Shown: positions 55,985 through 64,000 of the stretch, piece by piece
How the letters are laid out: every line of letters begins with the position of its first letter
How positions within the stretch are numbered: position 1 is the stretch's first letter
Assembly (NCBI RefSeq): GCF_000004195.4
Contig: NC_030679.2
Coordinates: forward strand, 29,005,712-29,069,711
DNA from: Xenopus tropicalis
Taxonomy: Eukaryota; Chordata; Amphibia; Anura; Pipidae
Direction: 5' to 3'
Length of the DNA: 64,000 nucleotides
Made by a program: the position numbers and the translations under genes
Notes under the pieces: model-generated
Database searches by the model: none
Told to the model about the DNA's origin: nothing
The model's input: only the letters and a program-made list of their open reading frames with translations

Positions 55985-56125
55985 TTTATATTTTTGGAAA
56001 GTAGAAGGAAACCCACGCAGGCATGTTCAGAATATGTGAACTCCTTGCCTATGTAAGTCTCCTGGCTGGAATTGAACCTAGGGTCCCAGCAATGAAAGGC
56101 AGCTATGCTAACCAGTACAGACTGG
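55985..56125 (-). mobile_element. tRNA-like SINE fragment
   Basis: GGAAACCCACGCAGGCATG, GTGAACTCCTTGCC, then TGGCTGGAATTGAACCTAGG, GTCCCAGCAATG and AGGCAGCTATGCTAACCA. On the minus strand the CCTAGGTTCAATTCC segment is a B-box-like word. I recall similar segments in many fish and frog SINE-type repeats but cannot name the family. Confidence 0.55.
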
Positions 56126-57087
56126 ATATCCTCTGCTGAAAATGTGGAAATCTTGTCAGGAAAGTTCTAGTCAACATCTTTTTATACTCTGGGTCATAAA
56201 TTGTGAAGGAAATAATGTTTCCATAGCAGCCATTTTCTAATTATGCTTACAACTTGGGGAGTTTCATCATGTGCACTTCTTTAAATTAACTATCACTCTT
56301 ACAAGGCATTAATGAAGGTTTAGAATAAATCACTTTTAAATTGGATGCTAGTGTAGTCTGCTGCATGATTAAGAGGCCGGTGTCCTCACCCTCACCTCGT
56401 AGTGTACTACTCACTAAACAGCTCTGAGCTAGATCAAGGTTTGGAATGACTAATTTGCCAATCAATATACAGTAGCAGCAGAGATGAAACATAAATCTTC
56501 ATTGCATCCATCCATCTATCTCAGTAAAGTCCTAATAGGTAAACCAAGTAGTGGCTTTTTACAGGATGACTTATTGCTTTGCTAAGCAATGGAAAGAACA
56601 TGTATATTTATGCAAAATGGGAGCCATTTACCAGGCTATATTGAAATGAAAAGATCTCAGTAAATCAAAGTGCAGCGGAATTACCCTAACACTGAGCAAG
56701 CACCACATTTTCTCTTAAAAATCCTTTACGGTGGAGAGCAGACTACAGATTTTCATTTAAAACCAGAGAGTTGGCCAGATGCATTTTCTAGAATTCAAAT
56801 AACAATTGATTTCCTTTAATAAGGATATATCTCCGAAGGCAGTGTGTTATCATTATTGTGTTTTGTGAAGTATATTACATTAAGGAATCTTATTTTATGA
56901 ATATGTTATTATAACAAGAGCCGTCTTCAGAGTGTTCACTTGAATTAACTGCATTGCAGAACACCACTGGTTACATTTATATTCACCAGTTACAGTAACA
57001 AATCCTGTTTAGAGCAGAGTCTCAGTGTGTTGGTTTTTGTCTGTTCCACCTGGTAAAAGTAAAATCTGTCTGCAAGTTACTTGTCTC
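56126..57087. other. no feature recognised
   Basis: Unique-looking sequence. Confidence 0.5.
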
Positions 57088-57684
57088 TAGTGATGGGTGA
57101 AATCTTTTGCCAGGCATGAACTCGTGGCGAATCTCCGCGTTTCGCCATTGGCGGATTGTTTTGCGAAATGGATGAAAAAGTTTGGCGCGGAAAAATTTGC
57201 CGCACGTCCAAAAATTGTCGCAAGAATAGTCGCGGGCGTCAAAATATTAGTTGCATGGGCACAAATTGTCACAAGAATAGTCGTGCGTCCAAAAATTGTT
57301 GCAAGAATAGTCGCTTGCGTCAAAATATTAGTCGCACAGGCAAAAATTGTCGCAAGAATAGTCGTGCATCCAAAAATTGTCACAAGAATAGTCATGGGAG
57401 TCAAAAGAATAGTCGCACATCCAAAAATTGTCGCAAGAATAGTCGCAAGAATAGTCGTGGGCGTCAAAAGAATAGTCGTGCAGCCAAATATTCACAAGAA
57501 TAGTCTCAGGTATCAAAAGAATAGTTGCACATCCAAAATTGTCGCAAGAATAGTCGCAGGCGTCAAAAGAATAGTCGCGGGTGACAATTTTTTTCCTGGT
57601 GACATTTTTGCCGTTTTGTGAATCGTTTGAAAGATTTGCAAATTTTATTGGCGAAGTGAAACGGGACAGATGCGCTCATCACTA
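57088..57684 (+). mobile_element. hAT-A MITE with internal minisatellite, perfect TSD
   Basis: CTTGTCTC is duplicated exactly at 57080-57087 and 57685-57692; the ends TAGTGATGGGTGAAAT and GCGCTCATCACTA are intact. About 370 bp of the interior (57217-57590) is a higher-order array of GTCGCAAGAATA, GTCCAAAAATTGT and GCGTCAAAA words, which doubles the element's usual length. Frames on both strands (57087-57621) are translations of this array. Confidence 0.93.
57217..57590. repeat. minisatellite of GTCGCAAGAATA-type words
   Basis: CAAGAATAGTCG recurs roughly every 20-40 bp, alternating with TCCAAAAATTGTC and GTCAAAAGAATAG, giving a compound unit of about 60 bp. A short version of the same iteration is seen at 21.2-21.35 kb and 58.68-58.74 kb in other hAT-A copies. 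Confidence 0.88.
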
Positions 57685-57914
57685 CTTGTCTCACTTACAG
57701 TACATATATCCAGCCTTTTGGGAAGACCAGGTATATTAATGCCAAAGATTTCCCAACAATATGGTTGCTCCTTTACCAGTCACACATAAGAATGTAGTTT
57801 AAAATAACAAGATGATGCATTGAACTTTTTTCAGCATTCTTTTGCATTAAAATAAATCTTTTTCAAATGATATAAGGAAGGGAGTAACCATGGTTGTTCT
57901 GATGTGTATACTCC

Positions 57915-58040
57915 TTTGACACACGCAACAAGTATTTGTCGCATGCCGAATTTTGGCACTCGCTTTGCGGAAAATCCGCCAACAAAGAAACACAGAATAT
58001 TGCTGCAAATCCATACCTGAAGAATTATTTAGCCCCACTA
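57915..58040 (-). mobile_element. hAT-A right-end fragment
   Basis: GTCGCATGCCGAATTTTGGC, GAAAATCCGCCAAC and GCAAATCCATACCTGAAG, ending in AGCCCCACTA at 58040. It abuts the next copy head to head. Confidence 0.65.
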
Positions 58041-58041
58041 C

Positions 58042-58370
58042 TAATGATGAGCGAATATTCTTTCACCAGGCGTGGATTTGTGACTAGTGATGAGAGGGTT
58101 TTTTTTGGCAGGTATAGATCGCAGCAAATTTCCACATTTTGCCATTGGTGAATTGTTTTGTGAAACGTCCGAAAAAATTTGCTGCAGCAAAAATTTGTTG
58201 TGCGGCCGCATAAAAAAAGGGCACGGTCGCGTCAAATTGGATGTGGTCGCGTCAAATACCGCAGGTGACAAAAAAAGTAGACAAATGCGTGCGAAAAATG
58301 TGTTTCGCAAATTTTCTTGCAGTTTTGTTAATTTTATGGCAAAACGGGACATATTCTCTATTTGTGAAAA
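58042..58370 (+). mobile_element. hAT-A copy with two successive left ends
   Basis: TAATGATGAGCGAATATTC starts at 58042, runs 43 bp to GGCGTGGATTTGTGAC, and then a second left end TAGTGATGAGAGGG starts at 58085 and continues as a full element to AAAACGGGACATATTC near 58358. The last TCATCACTA is lost. Confidence 0.7.
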
Positions 58371-58801
58371 AAATCAGCATTTTGCCATTGGAAATTTTTT
58401 TCACTAAACACTGGCAAAAATTTGCTGTGAAAAACTTGAGAAAAAAACGCCCACTGACAATGTGTTTTGCATAAAAAAGTTGTTTGGTAGCCGGGAAAAA
58501 AGTCCTTATGAACTTTAATGCATTTTGCATTAAAAAAGACAATGTTCATTGACTTTAATGCGTTTTCAATGCATTTTTCAGCATGTTTCGCCAGGCATGG
58601 ATTCGCGGCGAATTTCCGTGTTTTGCCATTGGCGGATTGTTTTTCTAAACGGATGAAAAAGTTCGGCACGGAAAAATTTGCCGCACGTCCAAAAATTGTC
58701 GCAAGAATAGTTGCAAGAATAGTCGTGGGCGTCAATAGAATCTTTTTAAAGATTTGTGAATTTTTCAGTGAAGCGAAATGGGCCAGATTCACTTAACACT
58801 A
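58371..58801 (+). mobile_element. hAT-A-related pieces
   Basis: 58400-58580 has the ACTTTAATGCATTTTGCATT-type words also seen at 25.0-25.2 kb. From 58582 a near-complete copy follows (CGCCAGGCATGGATTCGCGG, GTCGCAAGAATAG, CGAAATGGGCCAGATTC) with a decayed ACTTAACACTA terminus at 58801 and no left terminus. Confidence 0.65.
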
Positions 58802-58871
58802 ATTTCCATTTCTACTTGGGTTCCATGATGTTTTCATTAATGTTCAGTAAAACATACCAGAATAGGTTGTA

Positions 58872-59185
58872 CAGGTGTGGGATACCTTTTCCGGAAACCC
58901 ATTATCCAGAAAGCTCCGAATTACGGAAAGCCTGTCTCCCATAGACTCCATTTTAATAATTCAGAATTTTAAAACTGATTTCCTTTTTCTCTGTAATAAT
59001 AAAACAGTACCTTGTAATTGATCCCAACTAAGATATAAATAATCCTTATTGGATGCAAAACAAGCCTATTGGGTTTAATTAATGTTTTATTGATTTTTTA
59101 GTAGACTTAAGGTATGGAGATCCAAATTATGGAAAGAACCCTTATCCGGAAAGCCCCAGGTCCCGAGCGTTCTGGATAATGGGTG
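58872..59185 (-). mobile_element. MITE-B copy
   Basis: CAGGTGTGGGATACC at the left preceded by TA; AGTAGACTTAAGGTATGGAG and GAGCGTTCTGGATAATGGG at the right, where the last bases have been replaced by a GT/TA run. Confidence 0.8.
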
Positions 59186-59507
59186 TGTGTATATATATAT
59201 TAGTGGGAGGTGTACTATTGTACCAGGCCTGGTGAAATCATCGGAATGGGGGCCCAGGCATGTTCTGCACTGTCATTGCTTGAAACTCCACTTACCTCCG
59301 TTGAACTGACCATTAATTAGTGCATTAATTAATAGAATAGTCACATTAACTGTTTATATTGCACACAAAAGGGGCGTGGTCAAAATATTGGTACTGCATG
59401 CTTGTGTTTATGGGGGTGGGGGGGCACATAAATAACTTGTACAGGGCCTCAAAGTTTCTGATGGCAGCCAAGTATATATAATATTACAGCAACAGAGAAA
59501 ACAACTT
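59186..59507. other. unclassified segment between MITE-B pieces
   Basis: Begins in TATATATATTAG and ends in AGTATATATAATATTAC. It includes CCAGGCCTGGTG and GGGGCCCAGGC words and a run of G at 59410-59420. It may be a separate insertion, but I found no clear inverted repeats. Confidence 0.35.
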
Positions 59508-59605
59508 ATTGATTTTTTAGTAAACTTAAGGTATTAATTATGGAAAGACCCCTTATCCTTAATACCCTTGGTCCCAAGCATTCTGGATAACGGGTCCTAT
59601 ACCTG
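59508..59605 (-). mobile_element. MITE-B right-end fragment
   Basis: TTTTTTAGTAAACTTAAGG, GAAAGACCCCTTATCC and GGATAACGGGTCCTATACCTG then TA. Only the last 98 bp are present. Confidence 0.8.
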
Positions 59606-59607
59606 TA

Positions 59608-60707
59608 TATTTACATTTATGGATATGGTAGTCAGAGTAACCTTGGTTGTTCTGATGAGGATACCATTTAAAACATCAACTTACAGTGCTAATTGTAATG
59701 GAAAAAAATAGATGTGATGGTTCGGCTTTAACAAGCAATATTTTCTGGAAACAGCAAATGTTATACTCAGGATAGGCCTATATCATGAAATGTACTTTTC
59801 CAAGAACAACTCATTAACTCAAACTATGTTCTACTTACAAATTGAGTTGTTTGTATGTTTTTATGACACTTGTCTCTGAATAAAAAATCTACCAATTCCA
59901 TAATTCCATAATAAAACAACACAATGCATCTAAAGTTCCAATGGAAAAGCATTAGTCTGTTCAGAAATGGGTTAATGGCATGTTATTCTTTTGCAGAATC
60001 CTGTCTTTCATATGAGCAAGAAAACACTGTATATCACTAAACTGCTAATTTACATCATTAGAAAAGGAAGGTAATAGTCAGCCTTTCAAACGTATATTAA
60101 TGTGTGATAAACAAAAAGATGGTTTATTTTAATCACTTCTGGAAATTGCGCACTTCATTAAAATGTATGCAGAATTTATACTACTTAATATATTTAGCAA
60201 GAGATAATTAGGTGAAGAAATAGCAGCCCAATATTAATATATATATCAAGTTATCCTTTTAACAATGCATCAATGTGAATGTTGAAGTCTGTTTTCATTC
60301 TTTCAATTTATTTGCTCCATTTGCAGGCATCAACTGCCTTAATGAGCATTTAGAGAAAGTGAACATGCTTTCTAAATCCAGAAATGGAAAAATAGGTGCA
60401 AATTACATAATTTGGGTGCCAGTCACCCCTAAATAACTCTGTTTAACAATGTTTCCCCTTGTTGTCTCTTTCTCAAAATCACAGCAAAAAGCTAATTTTA
60501 TTCACACGGCTTAAGTGATGAAACACTTTTCCAGTAGCAAATGTGACTTTCTAATTAAGGGTCTATTCGATTGCAAAATACGGCAAAAGAAAATATTTAG
60601 GAACACTTATGAAGCAGGCACTAATGAAATCCAACACGGACAGATGTAGTAAATACAAAAAGTAATTTATTCACATATTAGAATAGGTAGACACAACCTT
60701 ACACTTT
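59608..60707. other. unique stretch, candidate conserved noncoding DNA
   Basis: No repeat ends. 60130-60400 contains AAATAGCAGCCCAATATTAA, GGCATCAACTGCCTTAATGA and similar balanced sequence suggestive of conserved noncoding DNA. No coding support. Confidence 0.4.
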
Positions 60708-61006
60708 GGGGCTGATTTACTAAGACACGAATTCGAATTGGAAAAATTCCGATTGGAAAATGAACATTTTGCGACTTTTTCGTATTTTTTGTGATTTTTT
60801 CGGCGACTTTACGACTTTTCGGAAATTATCGCGACTTTTTCATTACCAATACGATTTGCGCGAAAAAACGCGAGTTTTTCGTAGCCATTCTGAAAGTTGC
60901 GCAAAATCTGGCGATTTTTTCATAGCGTTAAAACTTGCGCGAAAAGATTGCGAAAAAAACGCAATCGGACGCATTCGGCCCGTTCATGGGTTAGTAAATG
61001 TGCCCC
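60708..61006. mobile_element. PIF/Harbinger-like MITE, complete
   Basis: GGGGCTGATTTACTAAG to TTAGTAAATGTGCCCC with TTT on both sides (60705-60707, 61007-61009). A shorter relative of the 32.8 kb element, sharing GAACATTTTGCGACTTTTTC and CGGACGCATTCGGCCCGTTC. Confidence 0.85.
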
Positions 61007-61140
61007 TTTGTGTGCTTCTTTTGTGCTTATTCATAGTTTGTCTACATTGGATTTCATGAGTGCCTGCTCAGCTGTTTTATTCCTCTTGCTAAAGGTCGAG
61101 GGAGGTGCACTTTGACCCTAAAATTTACTTGCTGAGCTAC

Positions 61141-61918
61141 CTTATACATTATTATTAACATTTATTTATAAAGTGCCAACATATTCCGCAGCGCTGTACA
61201 ATAAGTGGGTTTCATACACTTGACATACAGAGTAACATATAAAGCAATCAATACCCGATACAAGAGCTGAAGAGGGCCCTGCCCAAAAGAGCTTACAATC
61301 TACAAGGAGAAAGGGTTGAGACACAAGGTGTGGGAATGGGCATGACCAGAGTTGTGAGAGGTGTGGCACAGGGTATTGTTAAACTAGATTAGGGTAAGCT
61401 TCTCTAAATAAATGTGTTTTTAGAGATCTCTTGAAGGCAGAGAGATTGGGAGAAAGTCTGACAGTTTGTGGGAGCAAATTCCAGAAAAGGGGGGCAGCCC
61501 TTGCACAGTCTTGAATACGAGTGTGTGAGGAGGGAATGAAAGAGGAGTTGAGGAACAGGTCAGTAGAGGAGCGTAACAAGCGGGTTGGATGGTACCTAGA
61601 GATAAGTTCAGAGATGTAGGGTGGGGCAGAGTTATGAACTGCTTTGAATGTGAGGGTCATTAGTTTGAATTTTATCCTGGATGGTAGGGGAAGCCAGTGC
61701 AGGGATTGGCAGAGTGGCATGGCAGAGGAGGAGCGGTTGGAGAGGTGTATGAGCCTGGCAGCAGTATTCATTATGGACTGGAGAGGGGACAGTCTTTGGA
61801 GGGGAAGGCCAATTAATAGGGAGTTACAGTAGTCCAGGCGAGATATTATAAGAGAGTGAATAAGAATTTTGGCAGCATCTTGGGTGATAAATGATCGTAC
61901 ATCTTTATAGATAGACAG
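61141..61918 (-). pseudogene. L2-type LINE, reverse transcriptase C-terminus plus 3' tail
   Basis: The frame is open on the minus strand from 61918 to 61379, about 180 codons, although the first Met is at 61771. Reading from the start it gives DVRSFITQDAAKILIHSL, ISRLDYCNSLLIGLPLQRL, NTAARLIH, LHWLPLPSRIKFKLMTLTFK, APPYISELI and APLFWNLLPQTVR, the standard L2-clade region after the catalytic core. The stop is followed by a 3' UTR with TTGTAAGCTCTTTTGGGCAG and the terminal GGCACTTTATAAATAAATGT and TTAATAATAATG tail at 61141-61180. The 5' part is missing. The lack of stops suggests a relatively young insertion. Confidence 0.87.
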
Positions 61919-62118
61919 TTATACCCAGTGTAACTTCAAGCAGGTCTGTGCCAGTGTTTTATTCATATATATACATTTTCTTCTGTTATACAAAATAACA
62001 AAATAAAGAAAAAATAGATCAATAGACAATAGCCCATCACATTCATTTCCACCAAATAATCTCCATTTCTGAAAGTTGCCTAGAACTACATATTTTTTGT
62101 TATCCAAATAATCCCCAG

Positions 62119-62161
<43 letters not shown>

Positions 62162-62213
62162 TGTATATATATACATACATACCCTTTATATTAAAGTGCT
62201 GTTTCTCCAAGGC
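61919..62213. repeat. spacer with (TA)n microsatellite
   Basis: 62120-62158 is a pure TA run and 62163-62180 a degenerate continuation. The rest is AT-rich with no recognisable element. Confidence 0.7.
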
Positions 62214-62540
62214 TAGCGAGTGAATTTTTTTGCCAGGCATGGATTTGCAGCGAATATATGCATTTCGCCATTGGCGAATTGTGTAGCGAAACTTCCGTGA
62301 AAATTCGCCATGGAAAAATTTGTTGCATGGAAAAATTTTTGTTGCACGTCAAATTGCCCATGGTCGCGTCAAAAAAAGGGGGCAATCGCGTCAAAAAAGG
62401 GCGCTATTGCATCAAAAAGTGTGGGTGACAAAAAAAGCCACGGACAACAAAAAAATCGCGCAACAAATGCGCTTCACAAATTATTCGCAGTTTCGTGACT
62501 TTTATGGCGAAGCAAAACGGGACAGATTCCCTCATCACTA
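62214..62540 (+). mobile_element. hAT-A MITE at the LINE tail boundary
   Basis: A slightly shortened left end TAGCGAGTGAATTT and an intact right end GATTCCCTCATCACTA. The flanks TCCAAGGC (62206-62213) and TCCAAGGT (62541-62548) match seven of eight. Internal GTCGCGTCAAAAAA words repeat three times. It lies immediately next to the 3' end of the CR1 LINE. Confidence 0.87.
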
Positions 62541-62548
62541 TCCAAGGT

Positions 62549-63460
62549 TACATAGTTACATAGTTACATAGTTACATAGGGTTGAAAAAAGACCTGTGTC
62601 CATCAAGTTCAACCCATCCAAGTAAACCCAGCACACCTAACCCACACCTACCAATCTATACTCACATACATAAACTATAAATACAACCACTAGTACTAAC
62701 TGTAGATATTAGTATCACAATAGCCTTGGATATTCTGATTGATCAAGAACTCATCCAGGCCCCTCTTAAAGGCATTAACAGAATCTGCCATTACCACATC
62801 ACTAGGAAGGGCATTCCATAACCTCACTGCCCTCACCGTGAAAAACCACCTACGCTGCTTCAAATGGAAGCTCCGTTCCTCTAATCTAAAGGGGTGACCT
62901 CTGGTGCGTTGATTGTTTTTATGGGAAAAAAGAACATCCCCCAACTGCCTATAATCCCCTCTAATGTACTTGTACAGAGTAATCATGTCCCCTCGCAAGC
63001 GCCTCTTTTCCAGAGAAAACAACCCCAACCTCGACAGTCTAACCTCATAGTTTAAATCTTCCATCCCCTTAACCAGTTTAGTTGCACGTCTCTGCACTCT
63101 CTCCAGCTCATTAATATCCTTCTTAAGGACTGGAGCCCAAAACTGCACTGCATACTCAAGGTGAGGCCTTACCAGGGACCTATAAAGGGGCAAAATTATG
63201 TTCTCATCCCTTGAGTCAATGCCCTTTTTTATACAAGACAGCACTTTATTTGCTTTAGTAGCCACAGAATGACACTGCCTGGAATTAGACAACTTGTTAT
63301 CAACAAAAACCCCTAGATCCTTCTCCATTAAGGAAACCCCCAACACACTACCATTCAGTAGATAGTTTGCGTTTATATTATTTCTACCAAAGTGCATAAC
63401 TTTGCACTTATCAACATTGAACCTCATTTTCCAGTTTGCTGCCCAACAGGGCAACAACAA
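62549..63460 (-). mobile_element. CR1-type LINE, 5'-truncated
   Basis: In minus-strand sense: about 770 bp of coding sequence, a 145-bp 3' UTR with the GTGTGCTGGGTTTACTTGG and TTGAACTTGATGG words, and a TATGTAACTATGTAAC repeat tail (62549-62580). It is the reference copy for the fragments at 0.1, 11.3, 34.8 and 43.6 kb. The upstream end near 63450-63460 is an abrupt 5' truncation next to CAACAACAACAAC. Confidence 0.88.
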
Positions 63461-63463
63461 CAA
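62696..63463 (-). CDS. CR1-type reverse transcriptase, C-terminal 255 codons, uninterrupted
   Basis: The longest open frame in the window. After about 12 residues that may be read-through from the flank, it shows MRFNVDKCKVMHFGRN, EKDLGVFVDNKLS, ANKVLSCIKKGIDSRDENII, LVRPHLEYAVQFWAPVLKKD, VQRRATKLVKGM, LGLFSLEKRRLRGDMITLYK, TRGHPFRLEERSF, AVRLWNALPSDVV and DSVNAFKRGLDEFL. This order is the connection/C-terminal part of CR1-clade LINE polymerases, beginning just after the catalytic YADD box, which is absent with the rest of the protein and the endonuclease. Full CR1 ORF2 is about 900-1000 residues, so it cannot act on its own. No stops or frameshifts means recent insertion or a recent source. 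There is no host promoter evidence, and I regard it as a dead-on-arrival copy rather than a gene. Confidence 0.87.
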   Translation of the reverse strand: MLLLPCWAANWKMRFNVDKCKVMHFGRNNINANYLLNGSVLGVSLMEKDLGVFVDNKLSNSRQCHSVATKANKVLSCIKKGIDSRDENIILPLYRSLVRPHLEYAVQFWAPVLKKDINELERVQRRATKLVKGMEDLNYEVRLSRLGLFSLEKRRLRGDMITLYKYIRGDYRQLGDVLFSHKNNQRTRGHPFRLEERSFHLKQRRWFFTVRAVRLWNALPSDVVMADSVNAFKRGLDEFLINQNIQGYCDTNIYS

Positions 63464-63708
63464 CTTTTATAGACTTTACTAATAGTTGTACTTGTATATT
63501 TCTGGATGAGCTGAGCATAACACAACCTATAGGCTGACTTAATTGATATCATATTTCTTTTCCTTTGATTTATAAGTGAATTATATACATATATATATCT
63601 TTACTATAACCGATTGCCCCATGGAGTATCTTATATATAAATGATACACGTCATTCTGGGTAGAATTATGATAAAGTTGCACATTTGCTTTAGCTACAAT
63701 GATGGCAT
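63461..63708. other. short AT-rich spacer
   Basis: Contains an ATATACATATATATAT patch near 63580. Nothing else recognised. Confidence 0.5.
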
Positions 63709-63870
63709 TAGTGATGAGCGAAATTTTTCGGCAGGCATGGATTTGCAGTGAATCTCTGCATTTCACAATTATTAGAAGCAGGCGCTAAAATTCACCATGC
63801 AACAAAAAAATGTTGTGCTGTTTTCATAACTTTTTTGCCGTTTCACAAATCTTTGAAAAAATTGTGATGT
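63709..63870 (+). mobile_element. hAT-A, left part
   Basis: TAGTGATGAGCGAAATTTTT, GGCAGGCATGGATTTGCAGT and TTTTTTGCCGTTTCACAAAT occur in family order but the right terminus is missing; the sequence grades into the following Harbinger-like end. Confidence 0.65.
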
Positions 63871-63987
63871 AAAAAACTCAAATTCAAAAACTACAATTTG
63901 GGAGATTTTGCTAAAAAAAATTCAAATCGCAGAAAAAAACAAAGAAAAAAAAATTGCAGAATTAAACATTGATAAATCACCCCCTAA
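63871..63987. mobile_element. Harbinger-like end fragment
   Basis: AAACTCAAATTCAAAAACTAC, then ATTGATAAATCACCCCCTAA, an inverted form of the TTAGGGGG...TTTA termini seen in this window. Only one end is visible. Confidence 0.5.
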
Positions 63988-64000
63988 TAGAGATGTAGCG
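63988..64000. mobile_element. hAT-F, first bases at window edge
   Basis: TAGAGATGTAGCG is identical to the first 13 bases of the hAT-F copy at 51179. The element continues beyond the window. Confidence 0.6.

Noticed and set aside
57217..57590. Regular short words resembling a CRISPR array
   Set aside because: Words are degenerate, spacers are not unique, the array sits inside a hAT element, and the genome is vertebrate.
57087..57621. Frames of 126 and 174 codons on opposite strands
   Set aside because: Both are translations of the hAT-A internal minisatellite (repetitive CATILLTPMTI-like and KIVARIV-like strings), not proteins.

Overview
This window looks like intergenic or intronic DNA from a frog, most likely a Xenopus species. 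Evidence for this is AT-rich unique sequence, no recognisable host exon, TPRT-type LINE tails (L2-type 3' ends with a TTTATAAATAA core, CR1-type 3' ends with TATGTAAC iterations), and a dense load of DNA-transposon-derived MITEs including TTAA-flanked Kolobok/T2-like elements. The species call rests on remembered repeat character and was not checked by search. No tRNA, rRNA or host protein gene could be supported. Every reading frame with recognisable protein similarity belongs to a non-LTR retrotransposon.

The dominant component is hAT-type non-autonomous elements, identified by TIRs of the form YARNG and 8-bp target-site duplications (TSDs) read directly. Working names: hAT-A (TIR TAGTGATGAGCGAAT; about 20 copies or pieces), hAT-C (CAGGC...GCGCTG), hAT-D (CAGGGATC-type ends), hAT-E (CAGGGTTGGACTGG-type ends) and hAT-F (TAGNGATGTAGCGAAC). 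Also present: MITE-B (CAGGTATAGGACC ends, TA TSD), PIF/Harbinger-like elements (GGGGCACATTTACTAA ends, 3-bp TSD), Kolobok/T2-like elements (TTAA TSD), a solo LTR with 5-bp TSD, a CORE/MIR-like SINE, and hammerhead-ribozyme-related motifs of the kind carried by Penelope-like retroelements.

Layout: 1-11 kb has a CR1 tail, hAT-A and MITE-B copies, a tandem array of whole hAT-A units at 5.0-5.8 kb, and an L2 tail beside a decayed L1/Tx1-like LINE (7.4-9.1 kb). 11-25 kb has scattered MITEs, a T2-like element nested in hAT-E (14 kb), a SINE split by hAT-A (21 kb), and long unique stretches. 26.9-28.2 kb is a composite of a Harbinger-like host, a hAT-A piece and a solo LTR. 30-33 kb holds a hammerhead motif with intact core and a second hammerhead-related insertion between 39-bp repeats. 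34.8-35.6 kb is a CR1 LINE split by a SINE-like insertion. 36-46 kb contains hAT-F, hAT-A, hAT-E, hAT-C and hAT-D copies with TSDs. 48-51.7 kb contains a hAT-A with duplicated left end, a MITE-B with a 113-bp internal tandem array and nested Harbinger, and a hAT-F. 52.6-54.2 kb has a Harbinger-like MITE, a 10-bp minisatellite and a tandem array of tRNA-like units. 57-59.6 kb is a hAT-A/MITE-B cluster, one hAT-A copy carrying an internal minisatellite. 60.7-64 kb has a Harbinger element, an L2 LINE, and a CR1 LINE with the longest open frame of the window (255 codons), followed by the start of another hAT-F at the edge.

No operon-like or pathway logic is present. The interest is in nested insertion order, in repeated tandem growth inside MITEs, and in the ribozyme motif.
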